Shown one piece after another: positions 22,750 through 33,989 of a DNA stretch of 64,000 bases. The stretch is from Symbiodinium natans (lineage: Eukaryota; Sar; Dinophyceae; Suessiales; Symbiodiniaceae), in contig CAJNDS010002605.1 in the NCBI GenBank assembly GCA_905221605.1, forward strand, positions 128,501 through 192,500, written 5' to 3'. How positions within the stretch are numbered: position 1 is the stretch's first letter; each line of letters starts with the position of its first letter. A program made the position numbers and the translations under genes. Below the pieces are notes generated by a model. That model saw only the letters and a list, made by a program, of their open reading frames with translations, had not been told where the DNA came from and did not search any database.

Positions 22750-24220
22750 ATGCATCCTGCTTTGGTTTGCCTGAAGGCTTTAGCCTCCATTGAATAATTA
22801 ACAGAGAGCTAACAAACAGACCTGACATGACCTGACAGAAATGAACGGTCTAACTTCAATCCGCGTGTGAGTCATTCATGCCGGCAAGGCCTTGCTCTCG
22901 CTGGTGCCGCGGCCGCGCGTCAGCCGACCCAAGTGGTACAATGCTGCCACCTTCGGTGTTTTTGACCGTGGCGACTTTTTGTTATAAGCATCCGGCTGGA
23001 ACGTGAGGTGAACAACACAAGGAACATCGGGGAAATCGACGTTCCCGAGGGGCTACAAGCACGAAACATGTGCCGTCGACGTGCTCGGGCCACGCGTGAG
23101 CACCAGAGTATGTAGGTTGGTTTAGCAACGAGATCAACTTACTTGAATCGAGTATTAGCAGGCAGCACCCAACAGCTATTCATGAGGAAGTAGTTGTTAC
23201 TAGGATAAATAGTACACCATGGAAATAGAATTTGCAGTCGCAGGAGTAGGAGTTAAAGCAATACACGCTAGTCGTGATAGTACTCGTAACGCGCAAATCT
23301 AATAATACAGAGAAAACAGTAGTACTAGTAACTAGTAGCCCGCACTACTTCGTAATCATAGGATGAGGAATAGACAGGAAACCCCATTCATGCACATCCC
23401 AAACCCCAATCTGAGTCTCACAGGTCCACCACTAGCGGCAACTGTAGCTGGGCCACATGATCGTCGGCGGAGCGGCCACTGTCCTCGTCATGACACAACA
23501 CCCTCCGCCCCTATAGAGCAGGGCGGAGGGTGCTTAGGTTGGAGGGCCCCGGGCCGTCGTGCAAGCCTGATCACAGACGATGTCGCCGGACAACCTCTAT
23601 GAAGCTAACAAGAGCGCTGTACTGTACGTCTTTGCCGATCTTATGCGCACCAACACACTGTGGCAGCATGAACAGCTGGAAAAGCACAAAATCGGCACTT
23701 TTCTGGTGCGACCGGCACACATATCCGAATATATCCGACATATCCCACAGAACACACCCATTCCCTCCCCAATCCTGGATCGCCGCTGTCCTTCCAAAGC
23801 TGAAGCAGCTCCCATGGTGACGTCATCTTCTGCGCCTGCTACCACTCACGTAGGCAGTGTCAAAGGCTGGGAGAATACCTTGATTCGACAGCCTGTACAC
23901 CAGTCCTGGAACAATACTTAAGAAGTGGCTGAAATTTTCTGTATTCTTCTCAAACAGCGTAGTGGCAACGTCATCACATGCATGTTATGTGTTGGTGCGG
24001 GCGGGGGGGGGGGGGCCCCCCGGGGGGGGGGGGGGGTCGGGGAGTTGGGGGGTGCGCCGACCGTCGCCCTGTGAAACGCAAATGTCGTGTCGTGATGCGG
24101 GGTCTGAATGAAGTCACGGACCTCGCTGGTTGTGCACCCACATGTACAACAATCAGAACAGTGCAATGGGACAAAACAGCGTCAGGTACCGAGACTGCCC
24201 TAACAGGATGATGTCGGGCA
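22750..24220. other. No supported gene; GC hairpin and G/C homopolymers
   Basis: Holds the 12-bp hairpin at 23499-23532 and G/C homopolymer runs near 24001-24036. The plus frame 23580-23921 (YVFADLMRTNTLWQHEQLEK) is open but unsupported. Confidence 0.4.
23499..23532. repeat. Perfect 12-bp GC-rich hairpin
   Basis: CACCCTCCGCCC and GGGCGGAGGGTG are exact reverse complements, separated by a 10-base loop. No following T-run, so not a bacterial-type terminator. Confidence 0.9.
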
Positions 24221-24229
24221 TGTGTTGAA

Positions 24230-24510
24230 ACATTTTCGCACAAGCCTCCAGTGGTGCAGTCGACGCTGTTCGCCGCACAAGCGGCTGCAGTGTCACATGA
24301 GGCGGATGGGCGCAGCAAAGCCATCTCGCCAACATCACCAGAGAATGGAGCGCTTCTGCCGCGTGAGTTGTGCTTGAATTACAGATTTGACCAACTTCTT
24401 TGAAGGTGTGGGATTGAATTTTCAGGCAGTGCTAACGATGTCAGGCGTATTCAGACGTTCTTGTCCACTCTGCCAAGCAACTTCTGTGGGAGCTGTCAGC
24501 TGGCTTAACT
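24230..24510 (+). CDS. Candidate plus-strand exon pair
   Basis: Seen: an open frame with TLFAAQAAAVSHEADGRSKA ends at a consensus GTGAGT donor (near 24363). The next exon, after TTTTCAG (near 24424), reads in matching phase SANDVRRIQTFLSTLPSNFC, then GSC. The phase match is the main support. The CGSC end faintly recalls the start of an ArfGAP zinc finger, but the rest of that domain is not found. Confidence 0.22.
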
Positions 24511-24879
24511 ACAAGGCTCAAGTACCTCAACATGGTGAGAAATTGTTCTTGCACTTGCAACTTGGCAGGCCACTTTGACATGTACGTCCTCTCGCATGCC
24601 CCACAGTAGAGTCTTGCTTTTTCTGCGCGCGAGCACGCGTCGATGACGATGCCGTAGCCTCAGCTGGCGGACACCAATGCGGGGTTTCCGTGTTCAGATG
24701 CCTACAATCGCAGCAGGAAAAAGCCAAACTTGGCAACGTACATCGGGGCAGCTGGCATAATAATCACTGCTTGACAAGAGCTCGCTTAGCGCAAGCCATC
24801 GGAATTCATGCGCTATGGCAGCAAACATGAGATGATCGAGCCCTACAATCCCAGAGCAGAAGCACGATACGACATGCTC

Positions 24880-25435
24880 TATATTGGCCAAATTGGCTTC
24901 ACTGACACACAAACAGTTTTCACCTTTGGTGCCGGATTGGTCTTGCAGTTGCGTCCGGGGCTCATGGCAAGCAGTCGGTCACGGAATACTATGCCGAAAT
25001 ATGCCAGCGTTTTGCTACTGTCACAGGCCGAACGAAGACTGAAACCAAGCACTCCAAAGCACAATGCATCCCAACTTTCTGCAGTCGTGCAGCTTACCTC
25101 ATCCGGCAACATCTCATCCAGCTGCATGTCTTCTAGCACAGCGCCAGCCATTTGCCAAAGTGATGCCTATGCGTGGCAAGCGAATGCTGGTGCTCACCGA
25201 ATTAGCGAAAGGTTCTGGTACATCTCAGACATGTGGCCCTGACTGGCTGGCTGTTGTGCTTGTTCGGGAGGCGGCAACCGACACTACTGTCGCTGCCCGC
25301 CTCAGCCATGGCACTGATAGCCGCGCTGGCAGCCACGCTGGAGACAGCGAGTCTGTCCAGCTGCGCTACGGTTGCTTCTTTCGCGTTCTCCCAAAAATCC
25401 GCTTGTTGTCGAAAGGCATGCACATGTATCAGTTC
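24880..25435 (-). CDS. Candidate minus-strand segments, unknown
   Basis: Seen: 25435-25202 reads FRQQADFWENAKEATVAQLD; 25151-24879 reads VLEDMQLDEMLPDEVSCTTA. Both are open and non-repetitive, but overlapping plus-strand frames are also open. No domain recognised. Confidence 0.2.
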
Positions 25436-26195
25436 CATTTTCCAAGCAAAGTACAGGGCCTGGCGAGGCTCTGGTGGTTGCTTTCGTCCCTACATGTTTT
25501 TCGCAGCTTGTAACCATGCCACATGATATATGTGGCCGCTCTTCTTGAGTATTGTTGGGGTCAAGTCCTGCCCGCTGGCACTCCATAACTTGCCATAACT
25601 TTGATCCCAAACAAGGATCCAAAGCCCTCTCAAGCCCTACTCACCTTACAGCTCCACTTCCTGCCTACCACAACGCCAAAACAGTCTCGACCTGGAAGCA
25701 TGCATCTTGGCCAGCAGCTCCCTGGAGAGCTCCCACTGTGATGCTGCGGCGCAGGAGGTCAGGGTGGAGATCCAGCCTGCAATGAGGACATGAGGATAGT
25801 GGATAGTTTGTTATCCAGCCCCTATAGGTCCCGCGGAAGATCTGAGGGACTTCGGCATGTGCTGGTGATGAACGGAGACATGCCTTTATCCATACGACGC
25901 TTGCCTCCTGTGGATGTGCTAGCTGCTAGATGCTACTAGATCTACTAGTTTGATAGCAACATGTTGATACTAAAGGTCTTTGATTGATTGAAATGATTGT
26001 TGATTTGTGGCTTCATGTTCAAAGTATATGTTTGTTATTTGGACATTGACATGTCGGAACGCCACGCCGTCATCATCGCCGTAGCAGTCAAAGTATAGTC
26101 GGAAAATTGCTCATAATAATGATCACAGTCTAGCAGTAGTAGCAATAGGGGTAGCAGCAGCAGGAAACCGCAGTTGTTGTCGTCTGTAGACGTCG

Positions 26196-26800
26196 TCACA
26201 GCGGCGGTGGTAGTGGCTGTGGCGGTGGCGGTGGCGGGGGTGGTGGTGGTGGCGGTGGCGGTGGCTGTAGCGGGCGGTGGCGGTGGTGCTGGTGTAGTGG
26301 TGCTGGTGCTGGTGGTGGTGTTGTAGTGCTGGTGGCAGAGGAGGTGGTGGCAGTAGCTGTTGTTGGTTGTTCGTTGCTGGTTGCTGGGCTTGTTGCTTGT
26401 TGCCCGTCGCTTGTCGCTCGTTGCTTGTTGCATGTTGCTTGTCGCTTGTTGCTGGTGGCTGGTGGTTGGTGGTTGGAGGTTGGTTGTTGGTTGTTGGTTG
26501 TTGGTGGTTGGTGATTGGTGGTTGGTGATTGGTTGGTGCTTGTTGCTTGTCTTGTTGCTCGGTGCTCGTTGCTTGCTGTTTGCTGTTTGTTTTGGTTGTG
26601 GTGGTTGTTTGTTTTTGTTTGCTTGCTTGCTTGCTTTCTTGCTTGCTCGTTTGTTTGTTTGTTTGGTTGGTTGTTGGTGTTGCTGTTGCTGTGGGTGTTG
26701 CTGTTGCTGTAGGTGTTGCTGTTGGTGTCGTCGTTGTCGTCGTTGTCGTCGTTGCTGTCGTCGTTGTTGTTGCTTGTGGTTGTGGCGACGTTTTTGCCAT
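26196..26800. repeat. A-poor GTT/GTG/GCT low-complexity tract
   Basis: The plus strand is almost free of A over about 600 bases: GGTGGCGGTGG units, then GTTGCTTGTTGC, then GGTGGTTGGTGATTGG, then GTCGTCGTTGTC. Gives long Thr/Gln/Asn-rich minus-strand frames that are not genes. Confidence 0.93.
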
Positions 26801-28376
26801 TGCTACCCCTGCTGCTGTTTTGTTGGGTTGCAAGCGAAATGGTATCAGACAGGCAGCTAGTCTCATCTGCCAGAAGTGACATCATGGACATTTCGGCCAG
26901 CAGGAACTGCACCGCCAGTTGCCAGCATCCGGCGTCCGCATAGCACCCCAGCCTCGTCACTAGGTACAGATGCGGCTTATATAGGCTGTGGGTTCATGTA
27001 GCCAAATAACTCCAAGATGCATTTACGGTTTCAAAACAGCCATTAGACTACATTCATGCATTTACAACCTTCATCAACTGTGTGAATGTGTTCACATTCA
27101 TGCACAAGACCTACAGTATTATCTTCACGCTCATCCATCCGCTTATGGTCTCGCCGCTGTGGAATGTTATCATCATGCGCCCTCTTTCTCACAATAATAA
27201 CCGAATCATCCTGGAACTTGGAGACCAATGAACTGAGTCAGTTTGTTCATAAAGGACCTTTCTTGTCCAGTGAGTGGAAATGGCAGCTTTACAATCACAG
27301 CTCAAACCAAGAAGCCGCCAACCTGCCTTCAAGTCTCTACAAGTACCTGGACCAAGACTTGCCGAGTACAGACCAGGGAGCAGCAAATTGCAGCCGAGCA
27401 CATCTTGTGGCAGTTCATGCCGGCGCATGGCATGCAACCTTGGCGACTTCCGGCAGCTCGGCCGGCCACCGCCCGTGTTTTGAAGTCTTTGTTTCTGAGC
27501 CTCCCTCCTCCCTGCAACCCCCGATCCAGAAACGCACCTTTATTCAGAAGGTGTTCATCATAAAAAGTGCCGGTCCCAGGCTGGCTGAGTAGCTTGTGGT
27601 ATAGGGTGAATACACGACATTAATTAGGCCAAAACTGGACCCCGGCCCTGTACGAAGATTCAACTTGGCAGCGTGCCAGCGGCATTTTGCCAGTGAAGTG
27701 CCGCTGAGTAGGCGGCGATACTGGTGCTCAAGCCCACACGGTCCGTTCTGATACTCACTGTGGAGGCATGGCCTTCGGAAGGAGGAACGCTGTTGACTGT
27801 GGGGCACAAAGTATGTGAGGCTTCGAGCTTCTTGCCGCTGGAGTTGTCTCGTTTTCTTTTGTGTGCGTGCGTGCGTGCATTGGATGTTGCACTCACATAC
27901 AAGTGCCGAAGCATCAAGTTGATTCACCTTACTTGCCCTTCGTTTACATGAACAATCGAGCATAAGACATAAGTGATCCGAACAGATGCTAAACTTGTGG
28001 GTTTCAGTCAGGTTTGGGAATTACAGAGCAAGTTTCAGCAACGAGCACCAAGGAATCGAACGGGGCACTGAAGCATTCCAGTGCTTGCCGCCACCGCCCA
28101 CGCGCCAACGGGGCTGCCGCTGCCGTGTTCACGCTGACGACATCTTGCTGAAGCCTCTCTTGCAGAGGGAGTTGGCCTTTGCATCAAGACTCAAAGCCTC
28201 TGAGACCGGACATTGAGAAACGCTTGGTGCACAATCAAGATGTGGCTCTGAAATGTTATGCAACGTGTAGCCTGTAATGTTGCACTCGGTTTAGTATATG
28301 CATCCTCTACAATCACAAGTTTTCAAAATTCATTCTGCGAACCGAGTTTGTTGGAGGTAACCGGTATTATCACAAG

Positions 28377-28479
28377 TTGTCTTTCCGGACGGTTGTTTTT
28401 TTTCAGGGTTTGTGTTTAGGGATAAGGGCTTACACTGTAAGGCTTCAGGCCCTGAGGGCCCTGGGCTCCAGGAATCTTC
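28377..28479. repeat. ~100-bp repeat, copy 1
   Basis: TTTCCGGACGGTTGTTTT to CTCCAGGAATCTT, containing GGGTTTGTGTTTAGGG and GGCCCTGAGGGCC. Matches 28606-28708. Confidence 0.85.
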
Positions 28480-28605
28480 GTTCCATGGAAAGCCTTATGG
28501 AATTCAGTATGAAACGAGGCCCAAAACAAATTTTGTGATGGGTAGTCCATGGGCCAGCCCGACGAATTTTAATAAAATTGCTGCGTCACCCTTTATAATA
28601 CAAAG

Positions 28606-28708
28606 TTCTTTTTCCGGATGATTGTTTTGTCTTGAGGGTTTGTGTTTAGGGTTAAGGGCTTGACGCAGAGGCTTGAGGCCCTGAGGGCCTTGCGCTCCAG
28701 CAATCTTA
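28606..28708. repeat. ~100-bp repeat, copy 2
   Basis: TTTTCCGGATGATTGTTTT to CTCCAGCAATCTT, the same order of blocks as copy 1, about 230 bases downstream. Confidence 0.85.
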
Positions 28709-29539
28709 AAGGCTGGAAAGCTTCAGGCCTTAAGGTAGGGCTTGAGGCCCTGAGGGTGGTTCCCCCTCCCCCCCCCCCCCCCCCCCAATTTGTTTGGGGG
28801 GGTCGCCGCGCCATGTGTTTATACAGGGCCCAAATCTGTTGGGGTGGGGTGGGGGGGTTTTGTTAAAGCGAGTGCAACATTACCTTCCCAAGTCGCGAAT
28901 GCACCCTTTTTCAGGCTTCGCGCCAAGGCCTGCCAACCACCATGGCCCGAAGCACTGCAGAAGCCCATTGCCATGGGTCTGTGGGAGCTGCCGCTGTCGT
29001 GTGGAAGCTGATCCTCATGAGGATTTGGGAAGGGGAAGCAAAAGGGCATGAGGTGTCAGTGGTAGTGGTACGGTATACCGTTCGAAGCCTCTACAGTACT
29101 CTATAGTGCTTTTGTTTCTTACTCTTCGGCTGCCAGCTTGCAAGTTCAAGAAGGCCAGGGCGCCGCAGTTCAAGAATTTCGTATCAAGACGTACAAAAGT
29201 TCTGAGACTGCAGGCGGCGTTGCTCATGTAGGCAAAACACGAAAAGCCCCAAGAAAAAAAATCTGCAGCTTTCTGTGAAGTCCTTTTCGAAAACCATGGC
29301 CACCATCTGACAAGTCTCTGGTCCATCTGAATACGATCCCAGCCGAAGCTGCCTGCGAGGTGGACGTGTTGGCAACATGTGTTCCGTTTTACTCTCTGCC
29401 ATTGACTCCTTCAGCGATCGAACTTCGCATGCGTGTGTGCATAGTCTTTCATGTTTTTCTCGGAGCACGCAGTCAGCCTCGTTAAGCCACTTCAGTGCAC
29501 ATTCTAAAAGACACGGGCAATCCTTCGCGAAACTAGCAG

Positions 29540-30390
29540 CTGGCATGCCAGCACGTTCAGCCCCAGCCACAAGGCCACAAGGATCGAGCAACTGGCTGTG
29601 CTCTCCGAGGCGCCAAGCAGATGGAAAGCAGCTTCCCACATCTCCGCATTTTGGCACCCCCGCAGTACCTGCCGCAACATGACTCCCTGTGTCGCATGGA
29701 ATCTGCCTGTGTGCCCCTCAACAGAGCGGGGAGCCCACCGTGTTGTGTCGCACCCCTGGGAGTGTCCCCAGAGGTAAGAGGGCCAAGCAGCGCTCCCACT
29801 GACCTGAACTTGCGCAGCTGCTTAGGGGTTTATCGGGATGAGGTTTTTTCTTTTTTCTTTGCCGCCCCTCCAGCTGACACTCGGGCCAGATTGCAGGGAC
29901 TCATTCCGGAAATGACTGTCAGTGAAGAAGAAAAGGGAAGAAACTGTGCCTTTAAAGATAGGGTTTAAGGTACCAACAGGACCTGCAAGGTTTATTGATG
30001 AAGGGTTTGGATACACGGATACAGCACAGCTTGGCCTGTTGAAGGGGGAGGATTTTCAGATAACTTTAGAGTCCAATAGCTCTGCACGAATGGGACTGCC
30101 TCATCTTCCTCCAAGTTGCCAGCTTTTGCGGCCGCAGCAGAAAGATCTGTAAGCATCTCCCTCGGATCATATGCAGGATCGTTTCCGAGGAACCTCGAAC
30201 TTCCTTGTCCAGCCCCTGCCACCTGAAATACGATGCAAGTTCCTTTCTACAGCCAACGAACTGTCATCAGAAACTAGCAATTATGCAGTCAGTGGTAGAG
30301 ACTGGTGCTATGAGGGATCCGCCCTCAACGCGTCTGGTTTCTTCATGGGTGGGCTCATATGTGCATCGGCCATCACTGCCGACCGACATC
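29540..30390 (-). CDS. Candidate gene with PPR-like exon
   Basis: Seen: a possible first exon with ATG near 30388 (MADAHMSPPMKKPDALRAD); an exon after a TTTCAG acceptor from about 30228 (GNDPAYDPREMLTDLSAAAA, then KAGNLEEDEAVPF); and, near 29680-29640, MLRQVLRGCQNAEMWEAAFH, which fits a PPR helix pair (RGCQNAEMWEAAFHLLG). A further minus-strand frame at about 29560-29330 (ALKWLNEADCVLREKHERL) may continue it. Joining these is inference; phases were not resolved. Confidence 0.38.
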
Positions 30391-31074
30391 CACCATTGCA
30401 GCCACGCAGCTCCGACACTGTGTACGTGACCTCGGACCGGCGAGGCCCGCGTGAACTACATTGGACGACTGCCCTGCATAATTAGGCCTAAGGTTGCCTT
30501 CACGCTTCAGAATCGACACGGGCCCAAGAAGAAAAATCTGAATGACGCATGCTGCCACGCCACATGCTGCCACGCCACATGCTGCATCGCCGTCAGGCAC
30601 CGCATCCAGTCGCTAGCAATCGTTGCGATGCAAACCTCATGATGTGTCACGTGGCCCTGCTCTTCACTCGGCTTGACACAATCCTTCAACCGCCCTTTGC
30701 AGGCAAGGACGCCCGAGAAGAGAAAGTGGACTGCAGACCCCAACCTACTTTTGCCGACTTCCATATTGAAAACCTAACAACCCGGCGGACATGAAACCTG
30801 AACATTTGCCTTGGCCCAAGCCGTTGGCACCAGAGGTTCCCGCATAGGCACGCCGGTTCTCTCTCGAATCAGCCAGGTCACCCGATGGAAGCCCATATCT
30901 GGCTCAAGCTTGCCTTCCAGGGCATGTGCATCCAGGGCGCTTGTGGCTCGTTAGGTTCTGCGTGACCACAACACACTTCTCCCAACCTTGAATCGCAACC
31001 AGGACACACCCGGCAAGGGTGCCCTTTGACTACCAGGACTACCATATACCCAGCAGAAGCATCAAACTGTCTGC

Positions 31075-31210
31075 GTGGTCTTGGTACGCAACTCCCTTTC
31101 CCGTGCGGTATGCTCCTCGAACAAGTCTTGAAACGACTGCCAGCGCCCTCGTCCAAGCCACAGCTGCCTCCTCACCAAGCGCAAGGATCCCAACTGCTGA
31201 ACTGGCCGAA
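31075..31210 (-). CDS. Candidate exon, unknown
   Basis: Seen: minus-strand frame GSLRLVRRQLWLGRGRWQSF, then QDLFEEHTARERELRTK, after a CAG acceptor-like site. Strongly helical and charged. May belong to the genes at 30 kb or 33 kb on the same strand; not resolved. Confidence 0.27.
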
Positions 31211-31587
31211 AAAAACGTAACAAGATTGACTCATGGACAAGCAGATATTGCAAAGCTCACCGGCAGCTAAATACCCCTTCTCTTGTTGGATGGAAGTGTG
31301 GTGCGGAACATTCGAGCCTTCCTCCGAACTGCCCCTTGCGTGGACCGAGGGTAATGCGTGGCCCTTTCTGTAAGGACTCCTGAGGCTACATCTCATTCTG
31401 CTGGCTTGAGGTGTTTATCCTAGCCCACAAGCACCAATCAGGTGCCCGGTTGGCGAGCCTGGAAGTTCAGGAAACTGGGCCCAAGCCCCGAACATTAGCT
31501 TTGGCGGCCTAAGGACTTGAACACTTTAACACATGTATACACATGTCCATGATCTCCTTGTCTTTCGAAAGATAAGAAAAACTCGCA

Positions 31588-32560
31588 CCATGAGAGGGGT
31601 CGTGAGAGGGGTGGGATCCCTTACCCTCAAGCAGCATCGCATGGGAGGGATGGTGGGACTTCCACGGCAATGGAGCATTTCCTTTTCTAGGCTTCCAGGG
31701 ATAAGATCGCATCATGAGAGGGGGGGTTTAGTTCTGATAAAGACCACTTCATGAGAGGGGTGGAGTCCACGTTTTGTTGCCGCATTTCAACTAAGATCCC
31801 CTTTCGAGGGCAATAACATCAAGAGGAGGGGATTCAAGATGAGCTGCCCTGTCGTTTTGTGCGGCAGTACACATCGCATCATAAAAGCTGTGTGGGCGCG
31901 AAAATGCTGTACACATTATGATGAGAGGAGTAGGCTATAACCATGACATTAGCATTGCTGAGCCCATCGGAAATTTACGCATCTGGATATGGTGGGATAT
32001 AGTAGGTCAGAAGTAGGTGCGTGTTGTTCCGGGCGTTTTCTTTCCCAAGGCCTCCCTCAGAAGTAGGAGCAGGCATTTAAAGGGTGCTTCGCAGGCGGCT
32101 AAAGACTCCCGCGAAGAGCGCAGCAGCCTTTTTAGAAAAAAGCATCATGAGAGGTGGGCGGGGCGGGCTTTCATGTATAAGATCTCCCTTCCCTCACAAC
32201 ACATCGGGTCGCGAGATGACAAGGAATGCGTCCTTTCCAGGAAAAATCGCATCATGAGAGGGCTGGGTTCTGAGATGACGTCACACATTTGCTTGCTACG
32301 ACAACATTCCATCTCGAAAAACGTACGATGCACAAATAGACTGATCATGAGCAGGTGGTGCGCCAGCGACCAGCTTACCACCTGCTCGTGATCAACTTGT
32401 GGAACCCTGCAACAAATCGGGACCGGCCCGTAGAGAAACACAACGCCCGCTAGAGCTCCGACAGCACCCGCTTGCGTGCCGAGACCGGCCTTCCTTTTGC
32501 TACAGCTATTCAGTTGAGATCCTGCTCCCCCTCATGACGGCTAGATGCACATCACGAGAG
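31588..32560. repeat. Spaced CATCATGAGAGG motif cluster
   Basis: CATCATGAGAGG or close variants near 31588, 31640, 31706, 31748, 31876, 31917, 32143, 32246 and 32550, mostly followed by GGG/GTGG. Spacing is irregular (about 40-300 bases). Confidence 0.8.
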
Positions 32561-32754
32561 GAGGCTGCAGCAGAGGATCTCCCAAGCCCTCTTCCCTCAG
32601 AAATCCTTCACCATCTCAAGTGACCCTCAAGCCCAAAAGCCCTCAAGGATACAGGCTTGAAGGCCGCCAATCCCCAAAACCTCAAAGCCCTCCCCCCCCC
32701 CCAAACCCGTAAACCCTCAAAGCATGCCAAGTCGTGGTCGGGTATATTAACAAA

Positions 32755-32950
32755 CCCTTTTCGTGACGTGACCCCGAGACTTGTTCTTTCCGGAATCTGT
32801 CCTGTCTCGTTCATTGTTTTCTTTCCGATTCGTGTCGGGCCTCAATGTTTGCGCATCTGCCGGACTCGTGCTTTCTTTCCTGATGAGTGCTTCCACTGGT
32901 CCACGAACCGGCCCGTTTGTCACAAGGGACTCGACTGCTGCCCTTATTGC
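32755..32950 (-). CDS. Candidate exon, unknown
   Basis: Seen: after GTGGTGCAG (CAG acceptor), the minus strand reads AIRAAVESLVTNGPVRGPVE, then charged residues (RPDTNRKENNERDRTDSGKN). Composition suggests coding. No neighbour exon assigned with confidence. Confidence 0.27.
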
Positions 32951-33989
32951 CTGCACCACGGGCCAGCCCTCAAATATTCATCTCACAATCATCGGGTCAT
33001 GCCCACAAGCAGCTCAGTCCTTGAATGCCCCAAGCAACGAAGTGGCGCTAACCGCGCTGGGGGGCACGCGAGCATAGCCCGACGACTCCATAAGCCAAGC
33101 GGATGTATGCCAGGCGCCTGCGTCGATTCTCGTGTTCTCTGTCAGCTTAAGTTTTAAGCATCTCTGGATATGCTGCAGGGTTCGCAGGATTATTCGAAAG
33201 CGTTGTGCGCAAAAACATGGCGGGAGACTCTGAGATGCAGAGACGTGATCTCAGTTTCTTCGCTGAGTGGATGTGCTCTCGAAAAGTAGAGGTTTAGGCC
33301 GGGTGTGCCGAAGCGCTTAGAGGCTTAGAGCTCAGAAGCTGCATCAGTCTGGCGGCTTGGCTTCGGGCTATGGCGTGCGCTTGTTTAAACTCCATACAAC
33401 CTCATACAACATCATACAACCGCACAGCATCACAAGTCAACTTTGCCCCTGCACATGCGCCTGCGCTGCGGCAGGCGTGCAGCACCTTGGCGCACTCACT
33501 GGGCAAATGCTCAGAGAAGGTTTGGTAATTGTACAGCAATACGCGATTTCTACCAGGATCGCGTAAGGTTTACCTCGGACCCGGTCTCGAGTACGGACCC
33601 CCGGCAACACTCAGGCCCGGCAGCCTGTTTATGCTTTGAGGCTGAGGCTGAGGTCATATCACGTGTGCTTGCGACATGCGGAAGGTCAGGGATCGCAACT
33701 GCAAATTCCCAGGCAACAAAAGCTATGGGCACCAGCAGAGAGATGACAGGGAACCTTCGGGCATACTGCATACTAATTGCACACTAATTGCATACACACG
33801 TCACTCGTCCGAGCGGCTGCGCCAAAGGAGGCAGAGGTTGGCGACGCCTCCGGAACGGGGGGGCCGAGGGTGGGTCATAACAGCAAGGGCAGCTAAAACA
33901 AGTTGCAAAGCTCCAAAAGTGAGCTTTGACATATGGAACTAACGGGGAATGAGCAGGAGGCATGTTATGCTCCATCATGCACCATGCTT

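Larger units (their letters stand above)
25550..29100. other. No supported gene; low-complexity tract and duplicated repeat
   Basis: Contains the A-poor tract 26196-26800 and a ~100-bp repeat pair at 28377-28710. Open frames at 27.1-27.6 kb and 27.99-28.22 kb are seen in several frames at once, with no motif. Confidence 0.4.

Noticed and set aside
24470-24500. ArfGAP domain
   Set aside because: Only a CGSC-like start is visible; the second cysteine pair and conserved WASxxxG block are not found.
26123-26960. 247- and 254-codon minus-strand frames
   Set aside because: Pure translation of the A-poor repeat tract (poly Thr/Gln/Asn); two frames are open at once.
31588-32560. CRISPR array
   Set aside because: Repeats are short, diverged and irregularly spaced; no cas genes; the genome appears eukaryotic.
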